Source: an uncultured Flavobacteriales bacterium (lineage in GTDB: Bacteria > Bacteroidota > Bacteroidia > Flavobacteriales_E > Vicingaceae). From it: a DNA stretch of 43,065 nt. This document shows positions 33,194-42,403 of this stretch, piece after piece (position 1 is the first letter of the stretch; each line of letters starts with the position of its first letter). The stretch is from positions 1 through 43,065 of the forward strand of contig CAJXRL010000002.1 of assembly GCA_913059105.1 (NCBI GenBank), read 5' to 3'. The notes beneath the pieces were generated by a model. That model saw nothing but the letters and a program-made list of their open reading frames with translations, was not told the origin of the DNA and searched no databases. Made by a program: the position numbers and the translations under genes.

Positions 33194-35629
33194 TTATTGT
33201 GACCAATCAACTTCTCTTCCAGAACTTGTTCCAAAATCTGTTGATGTTCCATGTTTAGCACAGTCCAGTTCAATAGAAAGTGGATTCTCCGGTTTTTCAA
33301 ACTCTCCTTTGGAGATTTGCAAGGTTGAATCGGCATATACTTTATTCATAAAATACCCCCACATAGGTAATGCCATGTTGGCTCCTTGACCATAATAAGT
33401 TCGATCAAACCGTACTGAACGATCTTCTGCACCTACCCAAACACCGGTTACTAAATCTGGTGTTATACCAATAAACCAGCCGTCTGAGTTGTTTTGTGTG
33501 GTTCCTGTTTTACCTGCAATAGGATAGGGAATTCCTACGTATGGCCTTGCTTTTGACTTCGCCCCTCGTAAACGAATTCCTGTTCCTCCAAGTGTTTTCT
33601 TTAAATCTTTATTATAATTATATGAGGTCACCCCTTTCATTAAATCCAACATAACGTAAGCGTTCTCTTCACTCAAGGCTTCTCGCGATTCGGCAATGTA
33701 CTCTACAATAATTTCTCCTTCTTTATTTTCTATTCGCGCTAAGAATTGCGGTTTGGTATAAACGCCCTTATTAGCAAAGGTTCCGAATGCCCCAACCATT
33801 TCATAAACAGACACATCTGCAACACCTAAGGCCAAAGAAGGAACCGGGTCTAAATCTGAAGTAATTCCTAAATCCCTTGCCATTTTTACAGCTGCTTCAG
33901 GTCCAAACTGCTTCATTACCCATGACGTAACAGTATTCATCGAGTTGGCCAAACCGTACTTCAACGTCACGTTGTAACCATACTCTCCATCAGAGTTTTG
34001 AGGAATCCAATCTTTTAGCAATCCAAAGGTTCCTTTTTTGAAAACATAGGGAACATTTGACACTTCGTAGCAGGGTGAAAATCCTGCTTCAATTGCTGTT
34101 GCGTAAACAAAAGGCTTAAAGGTTGAACCTACTTGCCTTTTCCCTTGACGCACATGGTCGTACGCAAAATTGTCGTAGTCTATCCCTCCAACCCAAGTTC
34201 GTATATAGCCCGATTGAGGCTCCATACTCATCATGCCAGCTTGTAAAAAACTCTTGTAATACTTTATTGAATCACTTGGGCTCAGCACGGTATCAATATC
34301 TCCATTCCATGAAAACACCTTCATGGGAACAGGGGTTTCAAAAGACTTCAAGATTTCTTCTTCGTTATACCTTTTTGTTTGGTGTCCACAATCCTCTGCT
34401 GTACAAACGGTCATCAACTCTCCCTCTATCTCTTCTTCGGCAAGAATTTTACCTCGTCTACCACAGTTTGCGCATTGCTTTCCACTCATAATCAGATAGC
34501 GTTCACTTCGCTTTGTTGCCGATTTCATGATTCTATCAATCTCGGATTGTTTCAAATCTGAACTAAAAGGATTGTTCTTTTTCTTGGCTAATGCTCGAAA
34601 AAAGTCTGCCTGCAACTGATAGCTTAGGTGTTCTTTTACAGCATACTCCGCATACTCTTGCATTTTGTAATTCAGCGTTGTATATATTTTTAATCCGTCG
34701 CTGTACAAATCATACGCCTCTCCATTTGGCTTTCTTAAAACCGGAAGACCTTCTCCATCTTTTTCCTTAAAAATCTTCTTTAATTCTGCCCGTAATATTT
34801 CTCTAAAATACGGTGCAATTCCATCTTTATGGTTAACTCGAGAATATGTAACCTCAAGAGGTAAAAGTTTCAAACTATCGAACTCTTCTCTCGTAATTTT
34901 ATCATTTTTAAGCATTTGCCCCAAAACCACATTCCTTCTGTTTTGCGTAGCCTCCGGTTTTCTTAAAGGATTAAACATGTTTGGATTTTTCAACATGCCT
35001 ACCAATGTCGCAGCCTCTTCAATTTTTAAACTATCTGCAGAAACTCCAAAATAAACTTGCGCTCCAGACTTAATACCTACCGCATTATTTAAAAAATCAA
35101 ATCGGTTGAAATACATCGCGATGATCTCATCCTTAGTGTATAACTGTTCCAATTGTGCCGAAATAATCCACTCTTGAAGCTTTTTCCCAACCCGACTAAT
35201 TAAATTCGGAGACTTTTCAGAAAATAACATCTTTGAAAGTTGCTGAGTGATAGTACTTGCTCCACCCTTTTTCCCCATATAAAAAAGAGCTCTAGCTAAA
35301 CTTTTTAAATCTATTCCTGAATGCTGATAATATCGTTCATCTTCTGTAGAGACAAAAGCATCAACAAGAAATGGTGAAATGTCATCGTAATCAACATTCA
35401 CCCTATTTTGGTAAAAATACCTTCCCAGAACCTTACCATCTGCAGTATACACCTCAGTTGCTAAATTACTTTTCGGGTTCACTAAGTCGTCAACCTTTGG
35501 TAATTCGTTAAATCCAAACCAAGCATTAGCCGCTGAAAACATTAGCAATACAAAAAGCAAAACTGGAATAATTATACACACCCAAAAAAGGCTTGCCAAT
35601 TTCATATATCCTCGTTTTTCTTTTTCCAA
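33194..35629 (-). CDS. Class A penicillin-binding protein with a Cys4 insertion
   Basis: An 811-residue PBP1A-type enzyme that polymerises and crosslinks peptidoglycan at the inner membrane. Membrane anchor 10-33. Glycosyltransferase GT51 domain about 60-230, with catalytic Glu96 in STEDERYYQHSGID and GGASTITQQL. Transpeptidase domain about 440-760, with Ser502-Thr-Phe-Lys505, Ser563-Met-Asn565 and Lys707-Thr-Gly-Thr710. Between the domains, residues 384-421 hold CANCGRRGK (Cys386, Cys389) and VCTAEDCGHQ (Cys409, Cys414, His416), a zinc-ribbon-like module I do not expect in this family. Four or five Cys in a periplasmic loop is unusual. It follows gldH by 3 bp. Confidence 0.94.
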   Translation of the reverse strand: MEKEKRGYMKLASLFWVCIIIPVLLFVLLMFSAANAWFGFNELPKVDDLVNPKSNLATEVYTADGKVLGRYFYQNRVNVDYDDISPFLVDAFVSTEDERYYQHSGIDLKSLARALFYMGKKGGASTITQQLSKMLFSEKSPNLISRVGKKLQEWIISAQLEQLYTKDEIIAMYFNRFDFLNNAVGIKSGAQVYFGVSADSLKIEEAATLVGMLKNPNMFNPLRKPEATQNRRNVVLGQMLKNDKITREEFDSLKLLPLEVTYSRVNHKDGIAPYFREILRAELKKIFKEKDGEGLPVLRKPNGEAYDLYSDGLKIYTTLNYKMQEYAEYAVKEHLSYQLQADFFRALAKKKNNPFSSDLKQSEIDRIMKSATKRSERYLIMSGKQCANCGRRGKILAEEEIEGELMTVCTAEDCGHQTKRYNEEEILKSFETPVPMKVFSWNGDIDTVLSPSDSIKYYKSFLQAGMMSMEPQSGYIRTWVGGIDYDNFAYDHVRQGKRQVGSTFKPFVYATAIEAGFSPCYEVSNVPYVFKKGTFGLLKDWIPQNSDGEYGYNVTLKYGLANSMNTVTSWVMKQFGPEAAVKMARDLGITSDLDPVPSLALGVADVSVYEMVGAFGTFANKGVYTKPQFLARIENKEGEIIVEYIAESREALSEENAYVMLDLMKGVTSYNYNKDLKKTLGGTGIRLRGAKSKARPYVGIPYPIAGKTGTTQNNSDGWFIGITPDLVTGVWVGAEDRSVRFDRTYYGQGANMALPMWGYFMNKVYADSTLQISKGEFEKPENPLSIELDCAKHGTSTDFGTSSGREVDWSQ

Positions 35630-35632
35630 AAC

Positions 35633-36106
35633 TTAATCGTTTACTTTTTTAACTGCTATCCCAATATCCACGACATTTTCAAGTGTTTCTTCGCGCATTG
35701 CTTGTTCAATTTCAAAATAATAATTCCCGTTTTCAGGAAATAATCTTCCTTGTTTAAATCGAAACTGATAATCAAATATATCCCCAATCCCTTTACCCAT
35801 CCAACGTCCTTTATTATTTGCTAAAATCATTTGAGCTGTATCTTTCGCAATTTTCCCTGAAGGACTTTTACTTTCAATAAATAGGTAAATGTTCTGATAG
35901 GGGTAATCTCCTCCATGTCTAAAATTCAAATACAAGTCGTAAATCGCTGCACTGCCGTTTATTTCAAACTCAAAAAAAGCTTTTTCATTGCGTTCCCAGG
36001 AGGCATTCTTAATTCTCAAATTCTCTTCAAAGACCGTAGAACTATCGCAAGATACCAAGGTAACAAACAAACAAAACACAATTGCGATTGATTTAAATTG
36101 CATCAT
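35633..36106 (-). CDS. gldH: Gliding motility lipoprotein GldH
   Basis: A 157-residue lipoprotein with lipobox LVSC (Cys20). The body carries the GldH pattern: RIKNASWERNEKAFFEFEI, FRHGGDYPYQNIYLFIE and a C-terminal AMREETLENVVDIGIAVKK. GldH is required for gliding in Flavobacterium but is also kept in non-motile relatives. Its start overlaps the ricT stop by 4 bp (ATGA), and the order holB-ricT-gldH-PBP is one I recognise from Flavobacteriia. Confidence 0.9.
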   Translation of the reverse strand: MMQFKSIAIVFCLFVTLVSCDSSTVFEENLRIKNASWERNEKAFFEFEINGSAAIYDLYLNFRHGGDYPYQNIYLFIESKSPSGKIAKDTAQMILANNKGRWMGKGIGDIFDYQFRFKQGRLFPENGNYYFEIEQAMREETLENVVDIGIAVKKVND

Positions 36107-37428
36107 TCACTGGGCTTATTTTTAGATTCGGTATTCGGCTTATTGCGATTATTTGGTCTTCTTTTTTTGAATGGCCTTTTCTTAGTTGCTCCGTCCTTTG
36201 TTTCTCCTGCGTTATTATTGCTATTCTTTTGTGTCGAATTAGTATTGCTCGGCTGCGGTTTATTTCCACCTTGTTTGACATGTGCTTGTGCCGGCTTGTT
36301 GCTTGACTTTTTCTTTGGTCGGCGTTTCTTTTGCTTCAGTTGATTGTCAAAGCGAGTCAAATCGTCATCCCCGACAACATTTGCATAAGCAGGTTTTTCC
36401 TCAACAATAACATTGCTATAGTCTTTCAAGTTGTCTACCTTTTCTTCTTTCTTGTTGATAGCAATTACCTCTTTCACTCTTTCCAAACTCATTTCAATGA
36501 ACTCATACGGTTCATCTTGGTATGAATACCACATTTTGTTAGCAAATATGTCCATCTTTTGAAAGAAGGCATTCCCTTTTTTAGTCTTCAGTTTCAGTTT
36601 GGTATCTGGAAACTTCTTCAGTTCATCAACGTAGGTATCCAACTCAAAGTTCAAACAACATTTTAATTTTCCACACTGGCCCGCCAACTTCGTAGGATTC
36701 AATGATAGTTGCTGATAACGAGCAGCTGAAGTAGAAACCGATCTAAAGTCGGTTAACCAAGTCGAACAACATAACTCCCTTCCACAAGAACCAATCCCTC
36801 CCAATCTTCCTGCTTCTTGACGCATTCCAATTTGCTTCATTTCAATTCTAACTTTAAAAGTATCGGCCAGCTTTCTAATCAAATCTCTAAAATCAACTCT
36901 CTCTTCCGCTGTATAGTAAAATACTGCTTTCGACAAGTCGCCTTGATATTCAACATCCGAGATTTTCATCCTTAACGATAGTTCATTGGCCACGGCTCTT
37001 GCGTTTAGCATCGCTTCAGACTCTTTTGCCCTCCCTTCTAGCCATTTGTCTACGTCGTTTTCATTTGCCTTACGGTGAATTTTTTTGAGATCCGCTTTCT
37101 GCAAAAAGATATTCTTTTTTTGCATTTGCAATCTCACCAGTTCTCCAGTTAAACAAACCACTCCAACATCATAGCCAGTTGTTGCTTCAACTTTTACAAT
37201 ATCCCCTTCGTATAGGCTAAATTTCTCAGTGTTTATAAAAAACTCCTTCCTCCCGTTTTTAAACCGAACCTCAACGCAATTGAAGGGCTCTACATTGGCG
37301 GGTAGCGCCATGTTAGAAAGCCAGTTAAAGGTAGTTAATTTCGAGCATCCGCCATTGCCGCAACTTCCGTTGGATTTACAGCCATTTGGGACGCCATCTA
37401 TCTTGTTTGAGCAAGTAGCACAGCCCAT
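36103..37428 (-). CDS. ricT: PSP1/RicT-family regulatory protein
   Basis: A 441-residue protein. The N-terminus is Cys-rich (CATCSN, CKSNGSCGNGGC; 3-28). The PSP1 core spans about 45-290, with IGMRQEAGRLGGIGSCGRELCCSTW (about 200-224) and LAGQCGKLKCCLNFE (about 247-261), the conserved Cys sets of RicT/YaaT, which in Bacillus binds iron-sulfur clusters with RicA and RicF and affects RNase Y. The C-terminal 90 residues are Lys/Arg/Asn rich and probably disordered and RNA-binding. RicA and RicF are not seen here. Gene order with holB and gldH is conserved in the phylum. Confidence 0.88.
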   Translation of the reverse strand: MGCATCSNKIDGVPNGCKSNGSCGNGGCSKLTTFNWLSNMALPANVEPFNCVEVRFKNGRKEFFINTEKFSLYEGDIVKVEATTGYDVGVVCLTGELVRLQMQKKNIFLQKADLKKIHRKANENDVDKWLEGRAKESEAMLNARAVANELSLRMKISDVEYQGDLSKAVFYYTAEERVDFRDLIRKLADTFKVRIEMKQIGMRQEAGRLGGIGSCGRELCCSTWLTDFRSVSTSAARYQQLSLNPTKLAGQCGKLKCCLNFELDTYVDELKKFPDTKLKLKTKKGNAFFQKMDIFANKMWYSYQDEPYEFIEMSLERVKEVIAINKKEEKVDNLKDYSNVIVEEKPAYANVVGDDDLTRFDNQLKQKKRRPKKKSSNKPAQAHVKQGGNKPQPSNTNSTQKNSNNNAGETKDGATKKRPFKKRRPNNRNKPNTESKNKPSE

Positions 37429-37492
37429 AGTATTTCTATATATTCAATAGCACCTGAGCGCTAGTATCGTTAAACAAATTGGGTAAAAACCC

Positions 37493-38647
37493 TTAACTCA
37501 CAAATGTACGTTTTTTGACACGAAGCAAGTTTGCAAATTTCATCGACATATCCATAAATAATATTTTTGCATATGCATTCCTAGAAACATGATAATGGGC
37601 GTCATTTAAGATTTCCATGATGCCAAAAACGTTGTTTTCATGAACAAAAGGAGCAAATTTTTTCAAGAAATTTCCCTCTGCTCCATCAAATCGTTGTAGG
37701 GACGTTCCTGCATAATTTCGAATCATTCCTTCACGCATTACTTCTAGCGCATATTCTAGAAACTGCTTTTGCCTTTCTCTTCCAAACTTTCTATCACTAA
37801 CCTGCTCCACCCAGGCATGCATTTTTTCAATATTTGCCTCATAGCACCCTCGCATCCAACTTGCAAATAATTCAAAATCCATTTCTGAATCTTCTGATAC
37901 GTGTACTTTCTCTTCGGCCCGTAAAACGTCTCCTTCTGAAAGTACCGCAATTTGCTGTGCTCGTTCTTCTCCTACCTGCTTCTTGTTTGACAAATATTTT
38001 ACAATTTCTATAGCCTCGATCGGGGGAACACGAATCATTTGTGTTCTTGAAGTAATGGTTTTCAATAGCATCTCTTCATCTTCAGCAATTAAAATGATAA
38101 TCGTTTTCCCTACCGGCTCCTCAATAAGTTTCAACAGCTTATTTGATGCTTGAGCGTTCAGATTCTCTGGCTTCCAAATCAATAAAAACTTAAACTCCGA
38201 CTCAAAGGCTTTTAGGTTCAGCTTCTTTATAATCGCCTGGCTTTCTGCGACATTAATTAAACTTTGTTTTTGTTCAATGCCAATTGTTTTGTGCCATTCT
38301 TCCAAGTCGAAATAAGGGTTTTCTATATTTAACGCTCTCCAATCCTTTATGAAATCATCACTAACTGGTTTTGCTTTTATAGAGCTTGTTGTGCTCACGG
38401 GAAAAGAAAAGTGCAAATCAGGGTGAACTAGTTTATTGAACTTAATGCAAGAAGAACAAGTTCCGCATGAGTCTTCTTTTTGTTTGTTTTTACACGCAAC
38501 GAATTGGGCGTATGCTATAGCTAGTGGAAGTGATCCATATCCACTTTTACCAACAAACAGTTGAGCATGAGAAATTCTGCCCGCATTAACCGTTTGAATG
38601 AGTCGACTCTTTAAATGAGATTGTCCAACTATGTCTTTAAAATGCAT
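37493..38647 (-). CDS. holB: DNA polymerase III delta-prime subunit
   Basis: A 384-residue clamp-loader subunit with FKDIVGQSHLKSRLIQTV (3-20), a degenerate P-loop GKSGYGSLPLA (33-43) lacking the usual GKT/S end as expected for delta-prime, a zinc module CGTCSSC (61-67) and SNKLLKLIEEP (about 168-178). Start ATG 38647 gives the normal N-terminus. A promoter-like TTTG-N17-TACCTTTG on the minus strand (38680 down to 38652) would place transcription start at or next to the ATG. Confidence 0.9.
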   Translation of the reverse strand: MHFKDIVGQSHLKSRLIQTVNAGRISHAQLFVGKSGYGSLPLAIAYAQFVACKNKQKEDSCGTCSSCIKFNKLVHPDLHFSFPVSTTSSIKAKPVSDDFIKDWRALNIENPYFDLEEWHKTIGIEQKQSLINVAESQAIIKKLNLKAFESEFKFLLIWKPENLNAQASNKLLKLIEEPVGKTIIILIAEDEEMLLKTITSRTQMIRVPPIEAIEIVKYLSNKKQVGEERAQQIAVLSEGDVLRAEEKVHVSEDSEMDFELFASWMRGCYEANIEKMHAWVEQVSDRKFGRERQKQFLEYALEVMREGMIRNYAGTSLQRFDGAEGNFLKKFAPFVHENNVFGIMEILNDAHYHVSRNAYAKILFMDMSMKFANLLRVKKRTFVS

Positions 38648-38651
38648 GCAT

Positions 38652-38680
38652 CAAAGGTAAATCTTCTTTTGTTAGACAAA
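38652..38680 (-). promoter_or_regulatory. Consensus promoter of holB with almost no leader
   Basis: On the minus strand TTTG (38680-38677), a 17-bp spacer and TACCTTTG (38659-38652) match both elements of the Bacteroidota housekeeping promoter. With G at -7 the transcript would start at about 38645-38647, on the start codon, implying a leaderless mRNA. Confidence 0.5.
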
Positions 38681-38739
38681 ACATTTCTCTAAAGAAATAT
38701 TAAGTTTACCATCCACAATTTTTTGTTTAAAAGCTCCTT

Positions 38740-39927
38740 ATGAAAAATATAGAAACATTTGATTTTCAAGACAAAAAAGCACTCATTAGAGTTGATTTCA
38801 ATGTGCCTTTAAACAGCAAGTTTGAAGTAACCGATGCTACTCGAATTAATGCAGCAGTACCAACTATCAAAAAAGTGCTTGCTGGTGGTGGTTCTGTGAT
38901 CTTAATGTCACACCTAGGAAGACCAAAAGGGGAGAAACAAGATAAGTTCTCATTGAAGCACATTGTAGCAACTATTAGCGAAAAGCTTGGTGTACATGTG
39001 AAATTTGTAGAAGATTGCATTGGGGAGCCAGCGGAAACGGCTGCTGAGAATTTAGAAAACGGAGAAGTTGTGCTTTTGGAGAATCTTCGGTTTTACAACG
39101 AAGAAGCGGCAGGCGATGTTGTCTTTGCTAAAAAACTTGCTGATTTAGGCGATGTATACATCAATGATGCATTTGGAACGGCACACAGAGCGCATGCTTC
39201 GACTGCCATCATTGCTTCTTTTTTCGAAGATAAAATGTTTGGCTACGTTATAGAAAATGAACTAGAGGCAGCTCAAAAGGTAGTGGAAAGTGATGAGCGA
39301 CCCTTCACGGCAATTATGGGCGGCGCAAAAATTTCAGACAAGATTTTGCTTATTGAAAAATTACTAGACAAAGTAGATAATTTAATTATTGGAGGCGGAA
39401 TGAGCTATACCTTCTTTAAAGCTTTGGGTGGGGAAATTGGCTCTTCTTTGGTTGAAGAAGATAAATTAAGTTTAGCAAGAACAATTTTATCTTTGGCAAA
39501 AGAAAAAAACGTCAACTTGTGCTTGCCCGTAGATTCTGTTGTTTCTTCAGCATTTAGTAACGATGCCGAAATTAGTATAAGCGACAACACTTCTATTGAA
39601 CAAGGGTGGATGGGATTAGATATTGGACCAAAAGCAATTGAAGATTTTTCTAACATCATTAAAAAATCGAAAACAATTATGTGGAATGGTCCGATGGGTG
39701 TTTTTGAAATGAGCAATTTTGAAAGTGGAACCAAATCGGTGGCTCAAGCAATTGCTGATGCCACTGCAAATGGAGCGTACACTCTTATTGGTGGAGGCGA
39801 TTCTGCTGCAGCCATTAACAAGTTCAACTTCGAAAACAAAGTGAGTTACATTTCAACAGGAGGTGGCGCTTTGTTAGAATATATGGAAGGGAAAGAATTG
39901 CCGGGAATAAAGGCCATAAGAGATTAA
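38740..39927 (+). CDS. pgk: Phosphoglycerate kinase
   Basis: A 395-residue glycolytic enzyme transferring phosphate between 1,3-bisphosphoglycerate and ADP. Visible motifs: ALIRVDFNVPLN (14-25), SHLGRPKG (57-64), LLENLRFYNEE (111-121), NDAFGTAHRAHAST (141-154), FTAIMGGAKISDKI (188-201), WNGPMGVFE (near 313-321) and the GGGDSAAA nucleotide loop near 350. Length and start are normal. Single-gene unit with its own upstream region, divergent from holB. Confidence 0.97.
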   Translation: MKNIETFDFQDKKALIRVDFNVPLNSKFEVTDATRINAAVPTIKKVLAGGGSVILMSHLGRPKGEKQDKFSLKHIVATISEKLGVHVKFVEDCIGEPAETAAENLENGEVVLLENLRFYNEEAAGDVVFAKKLADLGDVYINDAFGTAHRAHASTAIIASFFEDKMFGYVIENELEAAQKVVESDERPFTAIMGGAKISDKILLIEKLLDKVDNLIIGGGMSYTFFKALGGEIGSSLVEEDKLSLARTILSLAKEKNVNLCLPVDSVVSSAFSNDAEISISDNTSIEQGWMGLDIGPKAIEDFSNIIKKSKTIMWNGPMGVFEMSNFESGTKSVAQAIADATANGAYTLIGGGDSAAAINKFNFENKVSYISTGGGALLEYMEGKELPGIKAIRD

Positions 39928-40103
39928 ACTTAAAGCAGAAGGGGTGAAATTTAAAGTAAAAACTAGCGCACAACTACTTGTCTTTAACTGTAAATATACC
40001 CGGAAAAGCAATTTAACAATTAAGGCTAAAAAGTTAATCTTCGTTTTGAAATCTTATAACCCCCAAGATAATTACTCTTCTTCCCCATATGAATTTTCGC
40101 TTT

Positions 40104-40658
40104 TCACTTTAAACTTTTTGCTTTCTCCTCTACCGTATTTTTAAACTCATTTGCTTTTTCCTTTACCTTGCTAATTTCAAAGTCTTCCATCAATTCTTTA
40201 AATGGAGCGGTCGCTAGTTTTATTGGTTTGTACAAAACAGATTCTTCTGCGAAATCAATTGTAACAAATTCAAACTTCTTGTTTAAGTTTTCGAAAAAGT
40301 AGAGCCCTATACTAATTATTAACGCAAATTTTAGCGTTCCAAAAAGTAACCCTAAAACACGGTTTACGAAACCAAGAGCAGCTAATTTCAAAGCTTTGTT
40401 TAAAATTCGTGCTGCTAAAAAAACCACAAAAACAATTAGAACAAAAGTGACCAAAAAGCTAATTAATCCCAGCCATTCTTGAGTAATATCAACAAACTGA
40501 ACAAGTTTCCCTGCTGTAAAATCAGAGAATTTAATGGCCCCATAAATACCTAAAAATAGCCCAACTAAAGAAGCAAGCTCAAGCACCAGGCCTTTCTTAA
40601 AGCCCATTACTGCACCCCAAAGAAGAGGTATAATCAATATAATATCTATCTGACTCAT
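40104..40658 (-). CDS. CvpA family membrane protein
   Basis: A 184-residue protein with four membrane helices (about 3-18, 25-43, 62-86, 100-123). The start is MSQIDIILIIPLLWGAVMGFKKGLVLELASL, with the polar-glycine pattern GFKKGLV of CvpA near 21-27. A Lys/Glu-rich tail (148-184) follows. CvpA is linked to colicin V export and envelope stress in enterics; its role in Bacteroidota is not settled. The gene converges on pgk with a 176-bp gap in which I see no clear terminator. Confidence 0.85.
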   Translation of the reverse strand: MSQIDIILIIPLLWGAVMGFKKGLVLELASLVGLFLGIYGAIKFSDFTAGKLVQFVDITQEWLGLISFLVTFVLIVFVVFLAARILNKALKLAALGFVNRVLGLLFGTLKFALIISIGLYFFENLNKKFEFVTIDFAEESVLYKPIKLATAPFKELMEDFEISKVKEKANEFKNTVEEKAKSLK

Positions 40659-40761
40659 GTGTTTCTGCCTGCTAAATTAAAACCTAGATCAATTATTCAT
40701 TAGAATTCAGAACCTTAGTATATAGTAATTTATTAATCCTCTTCGCTAAAGTATTAAAATA

Positions 40762-40911
40762 TTATCCTCTATTTTTAACAATTGCAAATGTCCTTAAATT
40801 AAAAAAAGAATCTGTTTCCAAGAAGCTAAAATCTATTTTGCTTAACCCTTCAGAATATAACTCCTCCCTACCCCTTGCAAGGCGGAAAATATTTGAAAAA
40901 GCATGACTCAT
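40762..40911 (-). CDS. Possible 49-residue small protein
   Basis: An ATG at 40911 is preceded by GGAAGGGAT, a purine-rich stretch at ribosome-binding distance, and opens a 49-codon frame (MSHAFSNIFRLARGREEL...). The composition is protein-like, with an amphipathic N-terminal half, but no family is recognised. It could equally be a remnant, since the frame extends a dozen codons upstream without a start other than TTG. It lies alone in a 324-bp intergenic stretch (40659-40982). Confidence 0.25.
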   Translation of the reverse strand: MSHAFSNIFRLARGREELYSEGLSKIDFSFLETDSFFNLRTFAIVKNRG

Positions 40912-40982
40912 ATAATATCCCTTCCGAAAATCTAAGTCTCTAAACAATAATCGAGCTCAGGTTATTACTAATTTTGGTTTTT

Positions 40983-41336
40983 ATGGAAATTGAGTTTCAA
41001 AAAAAGTGGGATGAGCTTGCAAAAAAAATAAACAATCGATTTGACGATGCGTTAGATGTTGAATCTATTTTGTTTGTTATCGGCATGCAAGAGTTGGGGC
41101 AAGTAATAGACAAGTTCACAAAAGACCAAAAATTAGAGGTAATTCATGTTGCTGTTTGCGTCATTTTAGAACCCTTTGGTTTCTACAAATATGAAGGAAG
41201 AGACAAAGACGCTTGGCCGCATTGGAAAGCTGTAAAAGATCTACCAAGATTAAACAACAATGAACAAGAACAGCTTATAAAGGAAGGGATATTGGAATAT
41301 TTTAAAAACTCCCCTTTTATGGAAAAGGCTATCTAA
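40983..41336 (+). CDS. Conserved-looking small acidic protein of unknown function
   Basis: A 117-residue soluble protein, largely helical, with FDDALDVESILFVIGMQELGQ near 19-39, VAVCVILEPFGFYKYEGRDKDAWPHW near 58-83 and a charged C-terminus. It looks like a real gene from its composition, and I recall similar unnamed proteins in Bacteroidota, but no function can be given. ATG 40983 is preferred over TTG 40974. Its 3' end overlaps the convergent lipoprotein gene by 8 bp. Confidence 0.7.
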   Translation: MEIEFQKKWDELAKKINNRFDDALDVESILFVIGMQELGQVIDKFTKDQKLEVIHVAVCVILEPFGFYKYEGRDKDAWPHWKAVKDLPRLNNNEQEQLIKEGILEYFKNSPFMEKAI

Positions 41337-41703
41337 AAACCAATTTTTTCTCGAATGTATTGCTGCTTCTCGGAGATTTTCTTTTTATCTCCAATAAGAC
41401 ACTAGCAGAGTCAATAATTACGACGTCATTTGGCCCTGCATATAATGCCAAATCCAACAATCGAGTGTTTTTATAGGAAAAGTACGCTTTGCCAAAATTA
41501 TCGGTTACCGTTGAGTCAATAACGTCAGCATCCAATATGCCAGATACAGCTCCAGGAGCAGATGTCTTTACCCAAACTTGCCTTACAGGGTTGTTATCGT
41601 TGTCTACTACAGTTACTTCTAAGTCTGGACTGATTTCCTTTTTGCATGAAAATGAGAATGCTACAGCAAGTAAAACAAAGAAAGTTGGGTTTAATTTTTT
41701 CAT
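41329..41703 (-). CDS. Small predicted lipoprotein with Ig-like/carboxypeptidase-regulatory fold
   Basis: A 124-residue protein with lipobox SFSC (Cys20) followed by Lys-Lys-Glu. The mature part has the pattern LEVTVVDNDNNPVRQVWVKTS...DSTVTDNFGKAYFSY, which is the beta-sandwich of carboxypeptidase-like regulatory or transthyretin-like domains. Function unknown; it would be anchored in a membrane facing the periplasm. Confidence 0.7.
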   Translation of the reverse strand: MKKLNPTFFVLLAVAFSFSCKKEISPDLEVTVVDNDNNPVRQVWVKTSAPGAVSGILDADVIDSTVTDNFGKAYFSYKNTRLLDLALYAGPNDVVIIDSASVLLEIKRKSPRSSNTFEKKLVFR

Positions 41704-41752
41704 ACTTTTGTTGAAATATCTAGAAAACTTCTAGCACAAATTTAATACAATT

Positions 41753-42403
41753 TTGAACAAGCTAATTCTAAGCCTACTTCTTTACTTTTCCTTTGCTATT
41801 TCTGGCCATAGTCAGTCGTTGATTTCAATGGAAACAAGTGCTGGAGAAATAATTATCAAATTGTATGATGATACCCCTTTACACAAGGCAAATTTTTTAA
41901 AATTAATAGAAAAAGAGTTCTACGATAGTTTATTGTTTCATAGAGTTATAAAAGACTTCATGATGCAAGGCGGCGATCCTAACTCTAAAAATGCATCTCG
42001 GTACAAAAAGCTAGGAACAGGAGGTCCTGGTTATACTATTGAAGCAGAAATAAGCCCACAACATATTCACAAAAAAGGCGCTTTAGCAGCAGCAAGAAAT
42101 GAGGATAACATCAACCCAAAGAAAAAAAGTAACGGTTCACAATTTTACATTGTTACAGGCAGAAAATATCCAAAAAAATATATGCCTAGGTTTGAAGAAA
42201 GCAGAGGGAAAAAATATTCCGAAAAAGAACTTATTACGTATGAAACACTAGGGGGTGCGCCACATTTAGATGGGTTGTATACCGTTTTTGGCGAAGTGAT
42301 GAGAGGGTTAGATATTATCCAGAGAGTTTGTAATAGTCCGGTTAACGGGGCTAACAGACCTCTAAAAGATATCTACATTTTAAAAATTAAGATAATTCGA
42401 TAA
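41753..42403 (+). CDS. Periplasmic cyclophilin-type peptidyl-prolyl isomerase
   Basis: A 216-residue PPIase with an N-terminal signal peptide (1-21, FAISGHSQ) and a cyclophilin fold: TSAGEIIIKLYDDTP, YDSLLFHRVIKDFMMQGGDP with the catalytic Arg, GSQFYIVTG and LDGLYTVFGEV. An insert (about 137-162, Lys-Tyr rich) between strands is common in Bacteroidota forms. The start is TTG at 41753: no ATG lies between the upstream in-frame TAG (41732) and the signal-peptide core, so TTG (or ATT 41750) must be used. The stop overlaps the pheS start by one base (TAATG). Confidence 0.9.
   Translation: MNKLILSLLLYFSFAISGHSQSLISMETSAGEIIIKLYDDTPLHKANFLKLIEKEFYDSLLFHRVIKDFMMQGGDPNSKNASRYKKLGTGGPGYTIEAEISPQHIHKKGALAAARNEDNINPKKKSNGSQFYIVTGRKYPKKYMPRFEESRGKKYSEKELITYETLGGAPHLDGLYTVFGEVMRGLDIIQRVCNSPVNGANRPLKDIYILKIKIIR

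Noticed and set aside
39944..40144. 66-codon plus-strand frame between pgk and cvpA
   Set aside because: Lys/Phe-rich low-complexity translation running into the antisense of cvpA; no support.
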